From Neoceratodus forsteri (Eukaryota; Chordata; Ceratodontiformes; Ceratodontidae), in NCBI GenBank assembly GCA_016271365.2, contig CM057454.1, positions 458,953,501-459,017,500 on the forward strand: a DNA stretch of 64,000 nt, read 5' to 3'. Position 1 is the stretch's first letter, and every line of letters starts with the position of its first letter. A model generated the notes under the pieces. It searched no databases and was not told the origin of the DNA. It saw only the letters and a list, made by a program, of their open reading frames with translations. Shown in pieces: positions 12,130 to 23,591 of this stretch. A program made the translations under genes and the position numbers.

Positions 12130-13380
12130 ATAGTTTTTAATATTTCAAAATATCAATTAACATTGGTGGAAGAAAGGGTATTGAATTTAAGGCTATCGTT
12201 CTGCCCACATGAGAAACTGAATTTATTTCATCTTAAACTAGACACTCAAAAGTTCTATAGATAACTACAAATGCAATATTTTAACACTACAGAGGACACC
12301 ACAGATGAGGCAGAAAAAGAAAGAAGAAGAACAATGGCTAAAATTTTTAATTACAAATCTACATTTTTACCACCAGGCCCTAGTCTATCAAATATAGCAA
12401 CATACACATAATTAGTGGATAAAGACTTTATGAGGCTAGAAAAAAATGAACCTAACAAGAGGAGCAGATTAAACCTCTAAGCACAAGAGTTTATGGCCCT
12501 TAGAAATTTGGAAAATAATGAATCTAGTGTTATTAAGAAGGCAGACAAAGGGGGAGGAGTAGTTATAATGAACCAGACACAATACAGATCAGAGTGTCGA
12601 AGACAGCTAAATAAATACAAACGTTATCAAAAGTGTTATACCAACCATACAGGTGAAGTACAAATGTTGGTCAATTATCTCATAGAATAAGGAGTGGTAA
12701 ACCACTCTATCACAGATTGGGAAGCTAGGACCTTGACCAGGTCACATTCAGTAATGCCCGTGTTTTATATCCTTCTCAAAATACAGTTCATAAAGATTTA
12801 CATAACCCTCCAGGAAGACCCATAGTGGCAACTATCGGATCAACTTTAGAAGCTTTATCAGTCTAAACTGACTACCAGCCCCAAACCTTGGTGGGTAACA
12901 CAAAAGCATTTCTTAAAGATACCAGAGACACTATTTGGCTTCTAGATATGTTAAACAACACACAAGCAGTCAGAGAGCACTTTATCCTTGTGAATCTGGA
13001 TGTGAGGGACCTTTACACAGGTATGACACAGTGCAGGATTAATTACATTATAAAATAAACTTAGTGAAAGGGACACTACAGATAAACCCCCTAACTCTTT
13101 TTTTTACTTAGAATGGCTAAAGCCATGCTGGAGAAAAAACATTTTAGATTTCAGAATTCTTTATACTGGCAAAAACAAGCACAGCTATGGGGTCATCCAT
13201 GGCCCCTAGTTATGCAAATATGTTTATGGACAGTTTCGAAGAAACATTTATTTATAACCCAGAGAAGAATAGATGGTTCAATAAAATAGCAGTTTGGAGA
13301 AGATTTATTCATGACTGTTTTTGTGTATGGAATGGGACAGAGATTGAATTACTAGAGTTCTATTGATAACTTGGTATAAC
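12130..13380 (+). pseudogene. PLE reverse transcriptase relic
   Basis: This is the RT core of the PLE. The longest open segment (12493-12690) reads IKKADKGGGVVIM then a QLNK...Y block, the fingers motif diagnostic of PLE RTs. The palm region near 13190-13340 keeps the PLE signature MAPSYANMFMDSFEE, but the active-site aspartate pair is disrupted (FIHDC where (Y)IDDI is expected). Several frameshifts and stops lie between the blocks, so no functional protein is possible. Confidence 0.8.
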
Positions 13381-13404
13381 TTGGTATATTTAGACAAAGT
13401 ACGC

Positions 13405-13705
13405 TAAATGCCCATTAAATTGTCTCCCACACATAGTGGGTTTATCATTTGGATCTATTACTCAGTAGGTGTTTGTCTAATCTCTTCTTGAAAATTTCCA
13501 TAGCAGGAGCATCTACAATGTAACCAGGTAAACTATTCCATAACCTTGCTGCATGTATATTATAAAAGTATTGGTGTCTGACTGTCTGTACTCTATGGAG
13601 TACAATTTGTTTGTCATGTGATCTTAAATTTACTGTTTTGTGGATATTTGAATCTGTGCTCCGAGTACCTAAAGTTTGAGATGAATTATAGTCAGTAGTC
13701 AATTA
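13405..13705 (-). mobile_element. LINE 3'-end fragment inserted antisense in the PLE
   Basis: The 85-codon minus-strand frame (13702-13445) reads YFYNIHAARLWNSLPGYIVDAPAMEIFKKRLDKHL, the C-terminal segment found after the RT domain in Jockey-superfamily LINEs such as CR1 and L2 relatives. It runs opposite to the surrounding PLE and breaks the PLE reading between the palm block and the IPYGQ block, so it is a 5'-truncated LINE insertion. No target duplication was identified. Confidence 0.65.
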
Positions 13706-14394
13706 ACTTTTTTGTACTTGCAAATTTATAAAGAGGGGACTCTTTTGGGTACTAAGTTTTATAGGAAATCAACAGCTGGAAATGTACTACTGCATACACT
13801 TAGTTTTCTCAAAGCATGTGTGATTAATAATATACCTTATGGGCAAATAATATGTGTACAGAGGAATTAAATCAGAGAAGAGGATTACCACACATCAGCT
13901 AATAAGCTAGAGGAGCACTTAATAGTGAGAGGTTATAATACAGGAGAACTGGAAATAGCATGTATCAGAAGTGATTCAGTCCAGTGCGATAATCTAATGA
14001 AGGAGATTAGTCAAAGAACTACAGTAAAATAGGATAGGATTACAATAATGACTAATTATTCTGATTAGTTTGGTACAATCAAAAATATTATTTTTAAACA
14101 CTAGAACATTCTACAGGAAAATTCAGTGGGAGAAAAGAGTTTCAATACCAAACCACTGGTCATAGCGAAGAAGTTAAATCTAATGGTGAAAGATTATTCC
14201 ACGCTGTACATAAGCTACAGAAAAAGGAATACACAGTATGCTAAGAAAGGACCCCCATCACTGGCAACTACCTGTGTGGCAATTGCCAGAACTGCAAAAG
14301 CATGAGGAAAACAAAATCAGTGAACAAGCCATACAGCAATTCAAAACATGTAAGACAGAACAAGTAATTTACCTTATTAAATGCCCTTTTGATG

Positions 14395-14817
14395 GCCTGG
14401 TAGAGTAGAGGGTTGAGGCATTGGATACCTTATCTTGTACTACAGTGGTGACCCAGGTTTGGGAATGACCTCGGGTCATCGGTGCCAGCGTGGGGGGGGT
14501 GGAGCAGGGTTGTGCATGCTGGTGGGCAGCTTTCCTTCCCTGAAGGTAGTGAGGGTGGGTTGGTGCCCCCATAGTTCTGCTCCCACTGGGTGGAGGTCCA
14601 GTGGGTAGCGTAGGTGGAGATGGGGCAGCAAAGTAATGGAAGGTGGAAGGGGCTGAGCTGGCACCATGGGGTGAGAAGCAGGCCTCCACATGCTCGCAGG
14701 GCCATGTGCTGGGGCCTCAGGGGTGGGGGGTCAGGGGAGAAAATAAAAAAAAAAGCATATGTGTCCCATCGCCAGTTGGTAGGAGGATGCGATGAGGACC
14801 AACAAGGTATATAAAAA
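14395..14817 (+). mobile_element. tRNA-headed SINE (family S1) inserted in the PLE endonuclease region
   Basis: The insertion is bounded by 16-bp near-identical direct repeats, AAATGCCCTTTTGATG at 14379-14394 and AAATGCCCTTTAGATG at 14818-14833. The head resembles a tRNA, with a B-box-like stretch (GACCCAGGTTTGGGAATGACC-like) about 75 bp in. The 3' portion ends in an A-rich run. Three further copies with the same head and body (19569-20146, 53783-54027, 61617-62167) define a family. Removing the SINE rejoins the PLE coding line through IKCPFD/CPLD. Confidence 0.85.
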
Positions 14818-15157
14818 AAATGCCCTTTAGATGTGTATTACATAGAAAAACATTGTGTTCATTACAGACCAGACTGAATAAACACAGGAGTGATATCAGA
14901 AGGGGAGACAAAACATCAGCTGTAGCTAGACACTTCATGGGTAGCAGACATAATGTATCTGCTTTTTGTTTTGTTTTGTAGGTCTGGAAAATGTAGATAG
15001 TCCCCTTAGAGGGGATAATATTAAGAGAATGCTTTTATTGAAAGAAGCATTCTGGATTAGTAGGGTCAGGACATTGTACCTGAGACACGGTCTGAATAAT
15101 GAAATAGCATGGAATGAATACATGCAATGGAACTGTTTTTTAATGTTGCATGGGTAG
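14818..15157 (+). pseudogene. PLE GIY-YIG endonuclease C-terminal relic
   Basis: Downstream of the SINE the plus strand encodes CPLDVYYIEK, then (in another frame) LNKHRSDIRRGDKTSAVARHF, then a 63-codon open frame (14966-15157) with LLLKEAFWISRVRTLYLRHGLNNEIAW. These match in order the GIY-YIG (here VYYIEK), R..EH..AI and W-I-Y..NTL..GLNEEI stretches of PLE C-termini. The glycine of YIGK is replaced, so it is inactive. Confidence 0.7.
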
Positions 15158-15581
15158 TTCAATGTAATGCAGGGGCATAGGAATACAGCATATTCAGTAA
15201 TTGATATTAGAAGTATATGATGTAGGGTTCCAGTTACACAGGAGGTACATGGCATGGCTGACCACCACCTCCTTTCACACTAGCCAGCTAGCTAGCAGCA
15301 TGGTGGTGGCCACTAAACAGCTCCACTAATAGTTTGGACTTGGGTGGGTCGAGACCAAGGGCTTTAACTTAGAGTTTGGCTTCGGGTCTCAATTCAGTCA
15401 CCTAGTCTAGGGTTTTTGTTACAAAACAGATGAAAAAATAAAACCCTATTGAACATAGAAGTTGGCATGTTTATTAATGAAACTGAAAAGAAATAATAAA
15501 AGTGAACTCTGCTTAGTGACCACTTGGACTGGACTGAATGGGGCCTCTGATATAGGCTGGGTTCCAGGCCATGAATAATAG
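15158..15581. other. unassigned sequence
   Basis: No recognisable coding sequence or repeat boundary is seen between the PLE end and copy B of the 1.8-kb repeat. The PLE 3' flank should lie here, but no second hammerhead-like motif was found. Confidence 0.35.
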
Positions 15582-15793
15582 TATAGTAACTATTACACTG
15601 AAGACATGGGAAATTGAGGAATAGATTTAAGTGTCACATTTGGACATCTGTGCAAGTGTGAATGTTTTAAGCATTCCAGATATCTCCATACATAGAAACA
15701 TAGACTTTGACGGCAGATAAGGACCACTTGGCCCACCCGGTCTTCCCATTTCCCTACTATTAGTTAAGATGCTGGTTCTAATTAACCAACAGC

Positions 15794-17199
15794 CTACTTC
15801 CTGCAACCCCCCACTATAATTTCCTTATGTCTGTCCCATGCATGTTTGAATTCCTCCACTGTTTTAGACCCCACAACCTCCCCAGGAAGGTGGTTCCATG
15901 CGTCCACCACTCTCTCCGCGAAAAAGAATTTCCTCACATTACCCCTGAGTTGTCCTCCCTCTATCTTTAAATTGTGCCCCCTTGTTCTTGCACATCTCTT
16001 TTTCTGAAAGATGCTACCCTCCTGGACTTTGTTGATTCCCTTGAGGTACTTGAAAGTTTCTATCATGTCCCCCTGTCCCTCCTTTCATCAAGGGTATACA
16101 TATTAAGCTCTCTCAGTCTCTCTTCATATGGTTTCTGATGCAGACCCTGCACCATTTTAGTCGCCCTCCTCTGGACTGCTTCCATCCTGTCGATGCCCTT
16201 GCATAGATGGGGTCTCCAAAATTGCACACAGTACTCCAGATGGGGGTCTCACCAACTGTCTGTACAGAGGGATAACCACTTCCCTTTTTCTACTTGTGAT
16301 GCCCCTCCATATGCATCCCAGTATCCCCCAGCTCTCTTACTGACTTTTCACATTGCTTACCCACCTTTAGGTCATCTTATATGATTACCCCAGGTTCCTT
16401 TCCATTACTGCTGTTGTTAGTACCTCCCCTGCCATTGTGTACTCTTCTTCTGGGTTTTTGTTTCCCAGGGGCATTATTTTGCACTTCTTTGCATTGAATC
16501 TAAGTTGCCATACATCTGACCATTCCTCCAACTTTGCCAAATACCTTCTCATCCTTTCTACACCCCTTATGTATCAACTCTGTTACAGATCTTTGTGTCA
16601 TCTGCAAATAGGGATACCTTTTCTTCCAGACCCTCTGCAATGTCATCCATAGAGACGTTAAAGAGGACTGGACCCAGTACTGAGCCCTGAGGTACTCCAC
16701 TAGTAACTCCCCTTTTTTCAGAATGAGTTCCATTCACTATTACCTTCTGTGTCCTGTTGTGCAGCCAGTTTGCTACCCATGCTACCACCCTGGGACCCAC
16801 TCCCAGGCTGGCTAACTTGATTATTAATCATTTGTGCAGTACTGTGTCAAATGCCTTGCTAAAGTCTAGGTAGGCCATATCCACAGCCCCTCCCTGGTCT
16901 ATTACTTTGGTCACCCAGTCAAAGAAATCAATTAGGTTTGTCTGACATGACCTTCCACTGTGAATCCATGCTGCCTTGGGTCCTGTGCCCCGCTGGCCTC
17001 TAGGTACTCAATAATTCTTCCTTTCAGAAGTGATTCCATCATTTTCCCCTACCACTGAGGTCAAACTAACAGGTCTGTAGTTTCCTGCTTCTACTTTGCT
17101 CCCACTTTTGTTAAGGGGAATCACATCTGCCCTCCTCCAGTCCTCATGTACCACTCCATCCTCCCATGATGTGTTAAAAAGTGTGGTCATTGGTGTCAC
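15794..17199 (-). pseudogene. CR1 reverse transcriptase and C-terminal relic
   Basis: Minus-strand blocks are: 17199-17008 (WRRADVIPL, GNYRPVSLTSVVGE), 16800-16567 (VTSGVPQGSVLGPVLFN and FADDTKICNRVDT) and 16066-15794 (GHNLKIEGGQLRGNVRKFFF, WNHLPGEVVGSKTVEEFK). The catalytic FADD is intact, but the blocks lie in different frames separated by stops. These are textbook CR1 RT motifs in correct order. Confidence 0.9.
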
Positions 17200-17605
17200 T
17201 AGGTCCCACTTAGTTCTTTTAGGATTCTGGGATGAATCCCATCAGGCCCCATTGCTTTGTCCATCTTCAGTTTTGGGAGTTCTTTCATGACTCTTTCTTC
17301 TGTAAATGGACTAGTGTCAACCCCCTACCCAGAGTGCTTCTATTGTTTGGTTTAGGTAACTCCTCCTCTTCTTCTTTTGTGAATACTGAGCAAATGTATT
17401 CATTCAGTATCTCTGCCTTTTCACTGTCTCCATCTGCCCACCTCCCCTCTCCTTAATTTATCTTCACTATCCCTCCTTTAACCTTTCTATGCTCCCTAAT
17501 ATACCTATAAAAGGTTTTATCCACCTTCTTAACTGAGTTGGCTATCTTTTGCTCAGTTTGGGCCTTTGCTATTCTGACTACCTTCCCCACTTCTTTCTGC
17601 TTTAA

Positions 17606-18599
17606 TTAATACAGTTCCCTATCATGCTCCTTCTGTGATTCCTTATACTTTTTGAATGCAGCCTTTTTCTCCTTAACCTTCCCTGCCACCTCTTTTGAGA
17701 ACCATAATGTTTTTTTACTCTGTTTTGTTTTCTTTATTTGTTTCACACAAAGGCTTGTTGCCTCCATGAAGGCAGTTTTGATTTTTCTCCATTGTTCTTC
17801 CACCCCTCCTTCCTGCCCATTTGTTAGTGCATTCCTTAGGCACTCACCCATTTTGCCAAAGTCAGCCCTTCTAAAGTCCAATATCCTTGTTTTTGTATGG
17901 CTTGTCTCCATGGTTGTGTTTATTGTGAACCACTCTGTGTGGTGGTCACTTGCTTCCAGGTGGCTACTGACTTCTAAATCTGTGATCATCTCTCCATTTG
18001 AAAGTACCAGGCCTAATATTGATCCCTTCTGAGTGGGTTCCAACACTAGCTGTCTAAGGCATGCCCCATGTAGGGCATTGAGAATGACCCTGCTCTTGGA
18101 TGTGGCTGCAGTACATGTTGTCCAGTTAACATCTGGCATATTCAGGTCCCCCATCGACAGTATCTCCCCTTTTTCAGCCATTTTAAGAATGTCCTCTTGT
18201 CATTTTCTTGTCCATTTCCTCCCCTTGAGATGGGGCTCTGTATACAACCCCTGTGTGGATTGTGATGCCATTTCCAGTCTCCAAGGTAACCCAGAGTAAC
18301 TCTTGTCCTCCTCCTTTACTTTTTAGTTCTGTAGCTTTGATCCCTTCCCTTATGTAGAGAGTTACTCTACCTCCTCTTTTACCCTCCCTGTCCCTTCTGT
18401 AGATTGTGTACCCTGGTATGTTGACATCCCAGTCATGGTTCTCCATGTACCATGTTTCTGTGACTGCCACAATATCCAAGTGTTCCTCTTCCATCAGGGC
18501 TACTAGCTCAGGAAGCTTGTTTCCCAGACTATGGGCATTGGTACTCATTGCCCTATATATAATGTTGGCTTTATCCTTTTTTCCCCCAGCCCTGCTCAT
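17606..18599 (-). pseudogene. CR1 endonuclease domain relic
   Basis: 18599-18183 reads TNAHSLGNKLPELVALM, LDIVAVTETW, GYTIYRRDR and VVYRAP. After a stop, 18181-17606 continues with EILSMGDLNMPDVNW and ASDHHTEWF, then a lysine-rich linker (KKTLWFSKEVAGKVKEKKAAF). The E in TETW, the GDLN and the SDH are the catalytic signatures of the EEP-type endonuclease used by CR1 for target-primed reverse transcription. The stop near 18182 splits the domain. Confidence 0.88.
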
Positions 18600-18739
18600 A
18601 TATCCTTTGTCTATTTCTCCATTTACCCCTGTCTAGCCCTCTGTCAACCTCTGTACCTCAGTGTTTACCTTACTACCTGCCATGTTTTGTGGAGGGAGGC
18701 TTGACATTTCCTGCTTCCTATCAGCATCTACCCCCTTGG

Positions 18740-19166
18740 CTAGTTTAAAAGCTTGCCAAGGAAGCATTTAAACCTATCACCTAGGAGCTTGGTTCCCTTC
18801 CTGGACAGATGCAGACCATCATGCCAGTACAGACCTTCATCTCTCCAGGTGGTCCACCTGGAGAGATGAGTCCCCAATGAAGCCAAAGCCCTGTGCTCTG
18901 CACCAGTTTTGCAACCATTCATTAAACTGCATGGTGTGTAGTACCCTAGCATCACCCCTGCCATAGACTGGCAGCACCTCTGAGAAGGTTACCATGCTTG
19001 CTACCTGTCTGAGGCCCCTCCCCAACTCCAAAAATTCATCTTGCACTGCCCTGATCTCATGCCTAGCTAGGTCATTTGTCCCAAGGTGGACAATGATATC
19101 TAGTTCCCTCTCTTGTGGTGCTGCTTCTGCAATCCTGAGGATTTGCTTCCTGTCCTTCCAAGCCAT
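18740..19166 (-). pseudogene. CR1 ORF1p SGNH/GDSL esterase-like domain relic
   Basis: CR1 ORF1 proteins carry an SGNH-type esterase. 19166-18837 reads DIIVHLGTNDLARHE, VLPVYGRGDAR and the N.WL..WC...GFGF pattern. A frameshift near 18840 moves the end to 18964-18740, where WHDGLHLSRKGTKLLGDRF carries the expected D..H dyad. GTND corresponds to the N-containing block III of the superfamily. The nucleophile serine block should lie upstream of 19166, near or beyond the insertion edge. Confidence 0.8.
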
Positions 19167-19568
19167 GGCACCAGGCAGGCACCTTACTTCCCTCTCCCCT
19201 CCATTTTCCCAGCACTGTATTTAAGGGGATGAGCAGTATAAGCTGGCATCTACACCAGTAAGAAATTAAAAGGAACCAGAGGAAAGATGCTTTCAGCTGC
19301 TCTAAACAGCTAAAAAAGGAACATAAGCAAAAAAAGTCTGAATGGGGGCATTACAATTATGATATATAAGCATTAAATGCAAAAGTTCTGATAACGAAGT
19401 GTGCAGAGTTGCTTAGTTAAAGAGGAAACGTTTAGTAGCAGTGAGCTATCTAAGTTATAATCATGTTGCCGAATAGGGTATTGTGTAAAAAGCACAAACG
19501 TTTTAACACCTCTTTATTATAAAATACTAACTTGAAGGGTATGATCAGTGAAGTTTGTGTTCTCAAAT

Positions 19569-20146
19569 TTTTTTTTTTTACTTTCTATTTCTATGCTTCT
19601 ACTGTCTCCTAACCTCCACGCCTTCAGGCCACCAAGGTGCTCTGCTCCCCGACCCTACCTACCTACTACCCCGGAGTCTGCTCCTAGAGTGCCACATACT
19701 CATGGATCTCTGGGTCCCTTGATGGCCCAGATTGCCCCCCAGGTGGGGCAAGGAGGGAATCCCCCTAACCCTCCTCTCCCCGAGTGATCGGGCTGCGCTC
19801 AGCAGAGTCTGCCCCTTATTAGTTGGTGGGTGGTGAGACAGGCAACCGTGGTCATCATCTAGGAGGCTTAGAAGATGTTTTTCCTCCTTTCCTCTCTAGA
19901 GAGCCTGACGTGCAATGACGTCAATGCACTAATGTGCAGATGTCTGCCAGCTCTCCCCCCATGTTAATGCTCGTACCTGCCGAACACCCAGCCTCTGCTG
20001 GGTGTCACTGCAGTGCGGCGCATATCCCTAACCCACCCCAAAGGAAGGAGAGCTGTCGTGGGACACTCAATCCTTCCTTCCCCCTGCCAGCCCCCAGTGA
20101 CCTGAGTCCATTCTTGAGCCGGGGTCGACGGCATGTCGCAAGGTGG
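19569..20146 (-). mobile_element. tRNA-headed SINE (family S1), antisense
   Basis: It is flanked by TTCTCAAAT at 19560-19568 and 20147-20155. Copy A of the host repeat has a single such site near 1957. A poly-T run at the left end is the antisense 3' A-tail. The minus-strand head includes ggctcaagaatggactcagg, matching the head region of the 61617 copy, and the body is G-rich. It inserted after dispersal of the 1.8-kb repeat. Confidence 0.85.
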
Positions 20147-21436
20147 TTCTCAAATGTTAAAATAAAATACCAAGAGGTGCATTGCTGTCACCTTTCTGAA
20201 TGGGGAAAAAACTAACACTGAAGATATGGTAAACTGAGTAATAGTTTTAAGTGTCACATTTTGGCATTTGTGCAAGCATGAATGTTTTAAACATTCCTGA
20301 TATCTCCACAGTAACTAACTCTCTATTTAAAGGGATGGTTAGTATAAGCTGGGGTCTACACCTGCAAGAAACTAGAAGGAATGGGAGATAAGATGCTCTG
20401 ACTACTTTGAATAGTTAAAAAGGAGTTAGTATTATTTACTAATTGTAAAAGTCCAAAGAACGATGTATCACAAGATATTCAGATAAAAAGGAAATGTTAA
20501 GTATCAGTGCACTGTTCAAGGTTTAATTATGGTGTCAAATTGGACACTTTACAAAAAAAGTAAGTGTTTAAACACCCCATTGACAAAAAAAACAGCAAAA
20601 AAAAACACTAACATGAAGGAACATCAGTGACATCTGCCCTCTCAAAAAATAAAGTAAATTGATAAGAGGTTTTATGCTAAGGCCTCTCGGAATGGGGAAA
20701 AAAGTATTATGTGTTTTGAAAAATCCGGGGGTGGGGGTGGGTTGTTAACTAACTTTAAAAGGTTAAAATGAATTTATAATGTATAAACAAGCTGGCTGGT
20801 TTAAACACTTAAGTTTGTATTAGAATGAAGGAGCTATGCACTAAATAAATGAAAATGTATTAAGTAGTAAAATATATGTTTGGATTTAGACACAGCCTGT
20901 CAGAGTTTGTTAAGCTTCCAATACTAAAATGCAATGTTATTTATTTTTTACTTGTAAGGGTGGACCAAGAAGAAGTGAGCAATGTCTCTTGGTAAGTGGG
21001 CTTAAGCAAATCATTGAAGTAACAGATTTTTTTCAGAGTATTGAATTAAATTAATGATTTTGGTTTAATTGAATAAAAGCCTAAAGGACGTAAAGATGTT
21101 GATGAAAATAAAGTTCACTTTAAGGTGAGCCCTGTGTATTTGAATGATTTTTTCAAAATGGAATACAATGTTTTATTTATATTAGAGAAATCTGAACAAA
21201 GTGTAAGTTACTGAATAAACTGAATAAAGCACACTAAGCATTCTACCAAGAAGGTGGGAATGACATTGTTATGACTGAAACTTATTTAAATAGTATAAGA
21301 ATATAAATAACAATTTGGTTAAAATACATATTATTTTGGTCATGTACTGAATACCCTATACATTTGACATGGATTCATAACAATAGAAAAGTTTTCTAAT
21401 GCTGTGAGGTACATTTATTATTATATATGTGTATTT

Positions 21437-21440
21437 ATCT

Positions 21441-21471
<31 letters not shown>
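21437..21471. repeat. (TA)n microsatellite
   Basis: A run of about 30 bp of alternating T and A lies within the split PLE pseudo-LTR, just left of the LINE insertion. Confidence 0.9.
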
Positions 21472-21475
<4 letters not shown>

Positions 21476-21529
21476 ATAAACTGGTTCATTTCTTATCTAG
21501 TAAACAGGAGCCTGTCAATTAAGGTGGGC

Positions 21530-22962
21530 CCTGCCCTGCCCTGTCATCTCCCCTCCTGATCCTTGCTAGGGTACCCCAATGTTCAATACTGGGACCCATC
21601 TTGTTCTCTCTCTTCATCAATTACCTCCTATCAGTCTGCATACATTCTAAAATCCACATGTATGCCAACAATATGGTCATCATATCCACAGGTCCCTCAG
21701 TCCTCAATGTGGACCCCTCCCCAATGTGACTTTAGTAACATCCTAGAATGGTTCCAAGCAAACCAACTGAGGGTTATCACAAAAAAGAGGGTCTTTGTGA
21801 CATTTGGGTCAAGACAAAAACTCCCAACACTCTCAACCCCCCCGTCTTCTCCACCTCTGACGGCTCCCCCTTAGAGGCAGTTACTGCCTTCAAATACCTT
21901 GGGGGTATGGCTCGACAATAAACTTGACTTTTCACTCTATACTGACACCCTGCATGCTAAACTCTGCCCAAAACTCAGTATCATGTACTAAAACAAGTAT
22001 TGCATCTCTCTTGCTCCATATGCTATGAGTTGGTTACAAAAACAATCCTCCCCATAATTGACTATGTGGATATCGTTTACTGCACTACTCCCTCCTCCTC
22101 ACTTGTCAAAACTAGACACCCTCTTAAATGCCTTTTGCTGTTTCTCCACAAACTCTCCTTTCTGGACCCAGCACTGGTCCCTCTGATCCTTCCTTTCCAT
22201 CCCCACCTTCCAGCCCACCATTGTCATGTCCACTCCTTCGTCTTCATAGCTAAATACTGGTTCAGCCTTCTGTCTCCTATATCTCCTCACTCCTATCCCC
22301 TGCTAGTCTTTCCTTTTACCCACTCCACTACAGGGGGTCCCAATCCTTTTCCTTCCTACACCCCCACATAACTCCAGCTAGTATGCCTTCTCCTTCCACT
22401 TACCATCCCTCTGGAACCAAATCCCAACAACCCTCCAACAGGCCTCCTCGTTCCCAGTGCTCAAATGCCTTCTCAGGCTAATTCCAATTGCTCCTTACCA
22501 CTGTTTCTAACTATCTCTACCTACTGACCTAACCCTGCACTCAGGCTTTCTATTTTATTTTTACTGCCAATTACTAATAGCATTTACTGTAAGGAGTGTT
22601 GCTACAACACTCACTGTTCTTGTTCCATTACTAGTGGGAATTGACAGATTGTGGATGCACCCACTTTTTTGGCTATTTCCAACTCTGCTTTTTGTATATA
22701 TTGTATTATTGTATAATGAAATCTACTCAAGTGTGATATATATTCAAACTGTAGTCTGGAATACTGTTTGTATTTGTTGAATAGCTGGATGTACCTACCC
22801 TCATGTCACACATGTATATCTGTATATTAACATTACAAATTTGTCTTTCTGTATATATTTCTCCCTGTGTAACCCCAGTTGTCCTCTGTGTTGCATCTGA
22901 AAATTAGCCTTGGCTCTGTGTATCTTTCCTGGTTACCAAAGTTTAATTAAATAAATAAATAT
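21530..22962 (+). mobile_element. Rex1-like LINE, 5'-truncated
   Basis: Plus-strand fragments show the RT palm (CSILGPILFSLFINYLLS and MYANNMVII where YADD is expected, both near 21575-21690), then EWFQANQLRV, then FKYLGVWLDNKLDFS around 21890-21930. The last motif is the same as in the LINE ORF at 48369-49529 (FKYLGFWLDNKLNF), so they are relatives. The 3' end reads cctggttaccaaagtttaattaaataaataaata, resembling the end of the element at 51467. Multiple stops; dead. Confidence 0.7.
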
Positions 22963-23018
22963 GTAGGCATATCTTTAGGTCCTTATGAAGTAGTGGGTGC
23001 TCTACAAAATATAGATAT

Positions 23019-23591
23019 AGCTGGAAAATCATGAACAGAGAAGGGCAGAACTAGCAGTAGCACACAAGTGGGCAGAGATGGAAAGACTTCCGAAGACTGA
23101 TGAGCTCATCTTCCAGGTTTGGATAGTGCTCCCATACAATTTTAAGACCACAAAGAGACTTGCCATTGGCATGCTGTCAGTTTTGGGGTCCACTTTTCTG
23201 AGTGAACATCTTTTTGCACATGAGTTGTATTAAAAACAAATTGTGCTTTTAGCTCAGTGGTGGATCATTGGATGTCTGTACCCATTTAAAACTAAGTTGT
23301 AAGCCAAATATTGAAAAACTGAGCAAAGGGATTTAAGGATAGAAGTCTTATCAATTTGAAAGCACTCAATTGAACAGTGCTGTTTGTATTTTGTAAAGAG
23401 GAATTTTTAATGACCAGCAGTTTTAAACACTGGCACATCAGTTATTGTTGCTGAATAAAATGCATAAATGCGACATCTAGTTTTTTGTTCATTCAACAAA
23501 ATAACATACATTTCTTAATAAAATGACACATTTGGAGAATGATGTTTAGATAATTATGTATTATAAATTATGACCACATCTAAAATATTCT
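23019..23591. other. unassigned sequence
   Basis: AT-rich with no recognised coding sequence, inverted repeat or SINE signature. Confidence 0.35.

Larger units (their letters stand above)
11200..15160 (+). mobile_element. Penelope-like element (PLE) body, decayed, with two insertions
   Basis: PLEs are retroelements with one ORF: an RT related to telomerase, usually followed by a GIY-YIG endonuclease. Plus-strand fragments appear in the correct order. About 12130-12250 reads LSFCPHEKLNLFHLKLD, the RT N-terminal motif. 12493-12690 has IKKADKGGGVVIM. About 13190-13360 has MAPSYANMFMDSFEETF then FIHDCFCVWNGTE. About 13740-13990 has NNIPYGQI and the following helical block. 14360-15157 has the GIY-YIG region, split by a SINE (IKCPFD before it, CPLDVYYIEK after it), and C-terminal ISRVRTLYLRHGLNNEIAW. 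The catalytic IDD is altered to IHD and stops are frequent. A LINE fragment (13405-13705) and a SINE (14395-14817) interrupt it. Confidence 0.85.
15691..19211 (-). mobile_element. CR1 LINE, antisense, long (ORF1 esterase to 3' end)
   Basis: Read on the minus strand the order is: ORF1 esterase-like domain (19166-18740), endonuclease (18599-17606), RT (about 17200-16500), C-terminal domain (16066-15794) and a 3' end with the tctatgtttctatgta motif. All blocks are CR1-like, but stops and frameshifts interrupt every one. The host sequence on both sides is copy B of the 1.8-kb repeat, which fixes the boundaries precisely. The length of about 3.5 kb is close to full length for CR1 ORF1 C-terminus plus ORF2. 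Confidence 0.9.
15582..21336 (+). repeat. 1.8-kb interspersed repeat, copy B, split by two insertions
   Basis: It is colinear with 1425-3243 over 15582-15690, 19212-19568 and 20147-21336. The gaps are an antisense CR1 (15691-19211) and an antisense SINE (19569-20146). The CR1 junction lacks about 9 bp present in copy A (gagtaatca), consistent with a small target-site deletion. The SINE junction carries a target duplication. The 509-bp internal duplication is present in both copies, so it predates their dispersal. Confidence 0.85.
21391..23018 (+). repeat. Penelope-like pseudo-LTR copy 2, split by a LINE
   Basis: 21391-21470 matches 10603-10670 (ttttctaatg.tgtgaggtacatt...) and 22965-23018 matches 10671-10720 (gcata.ctttaggtcc.tatgaagtagtgg). 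The hammerhead-like core is degraded: CTTATGA at 22982-22988 and AAAA in place of GAAA. A Rex1-like LINE fills the gap, so this pseudo-LTR predates that insertion. No PLE coding sequence follows directly. Confidence 0.65.

Noticed and set aside
14369..14705. Overlapping minus-strand ORFs of 71-106 codons
   Set aside because: They lie inside a GC-rich SINE body and reflect its composition.
17652..18032. 126-codon plus-strand ORF
   Set aside because: Antisense shadow of the CR1 endonuclease and linker.
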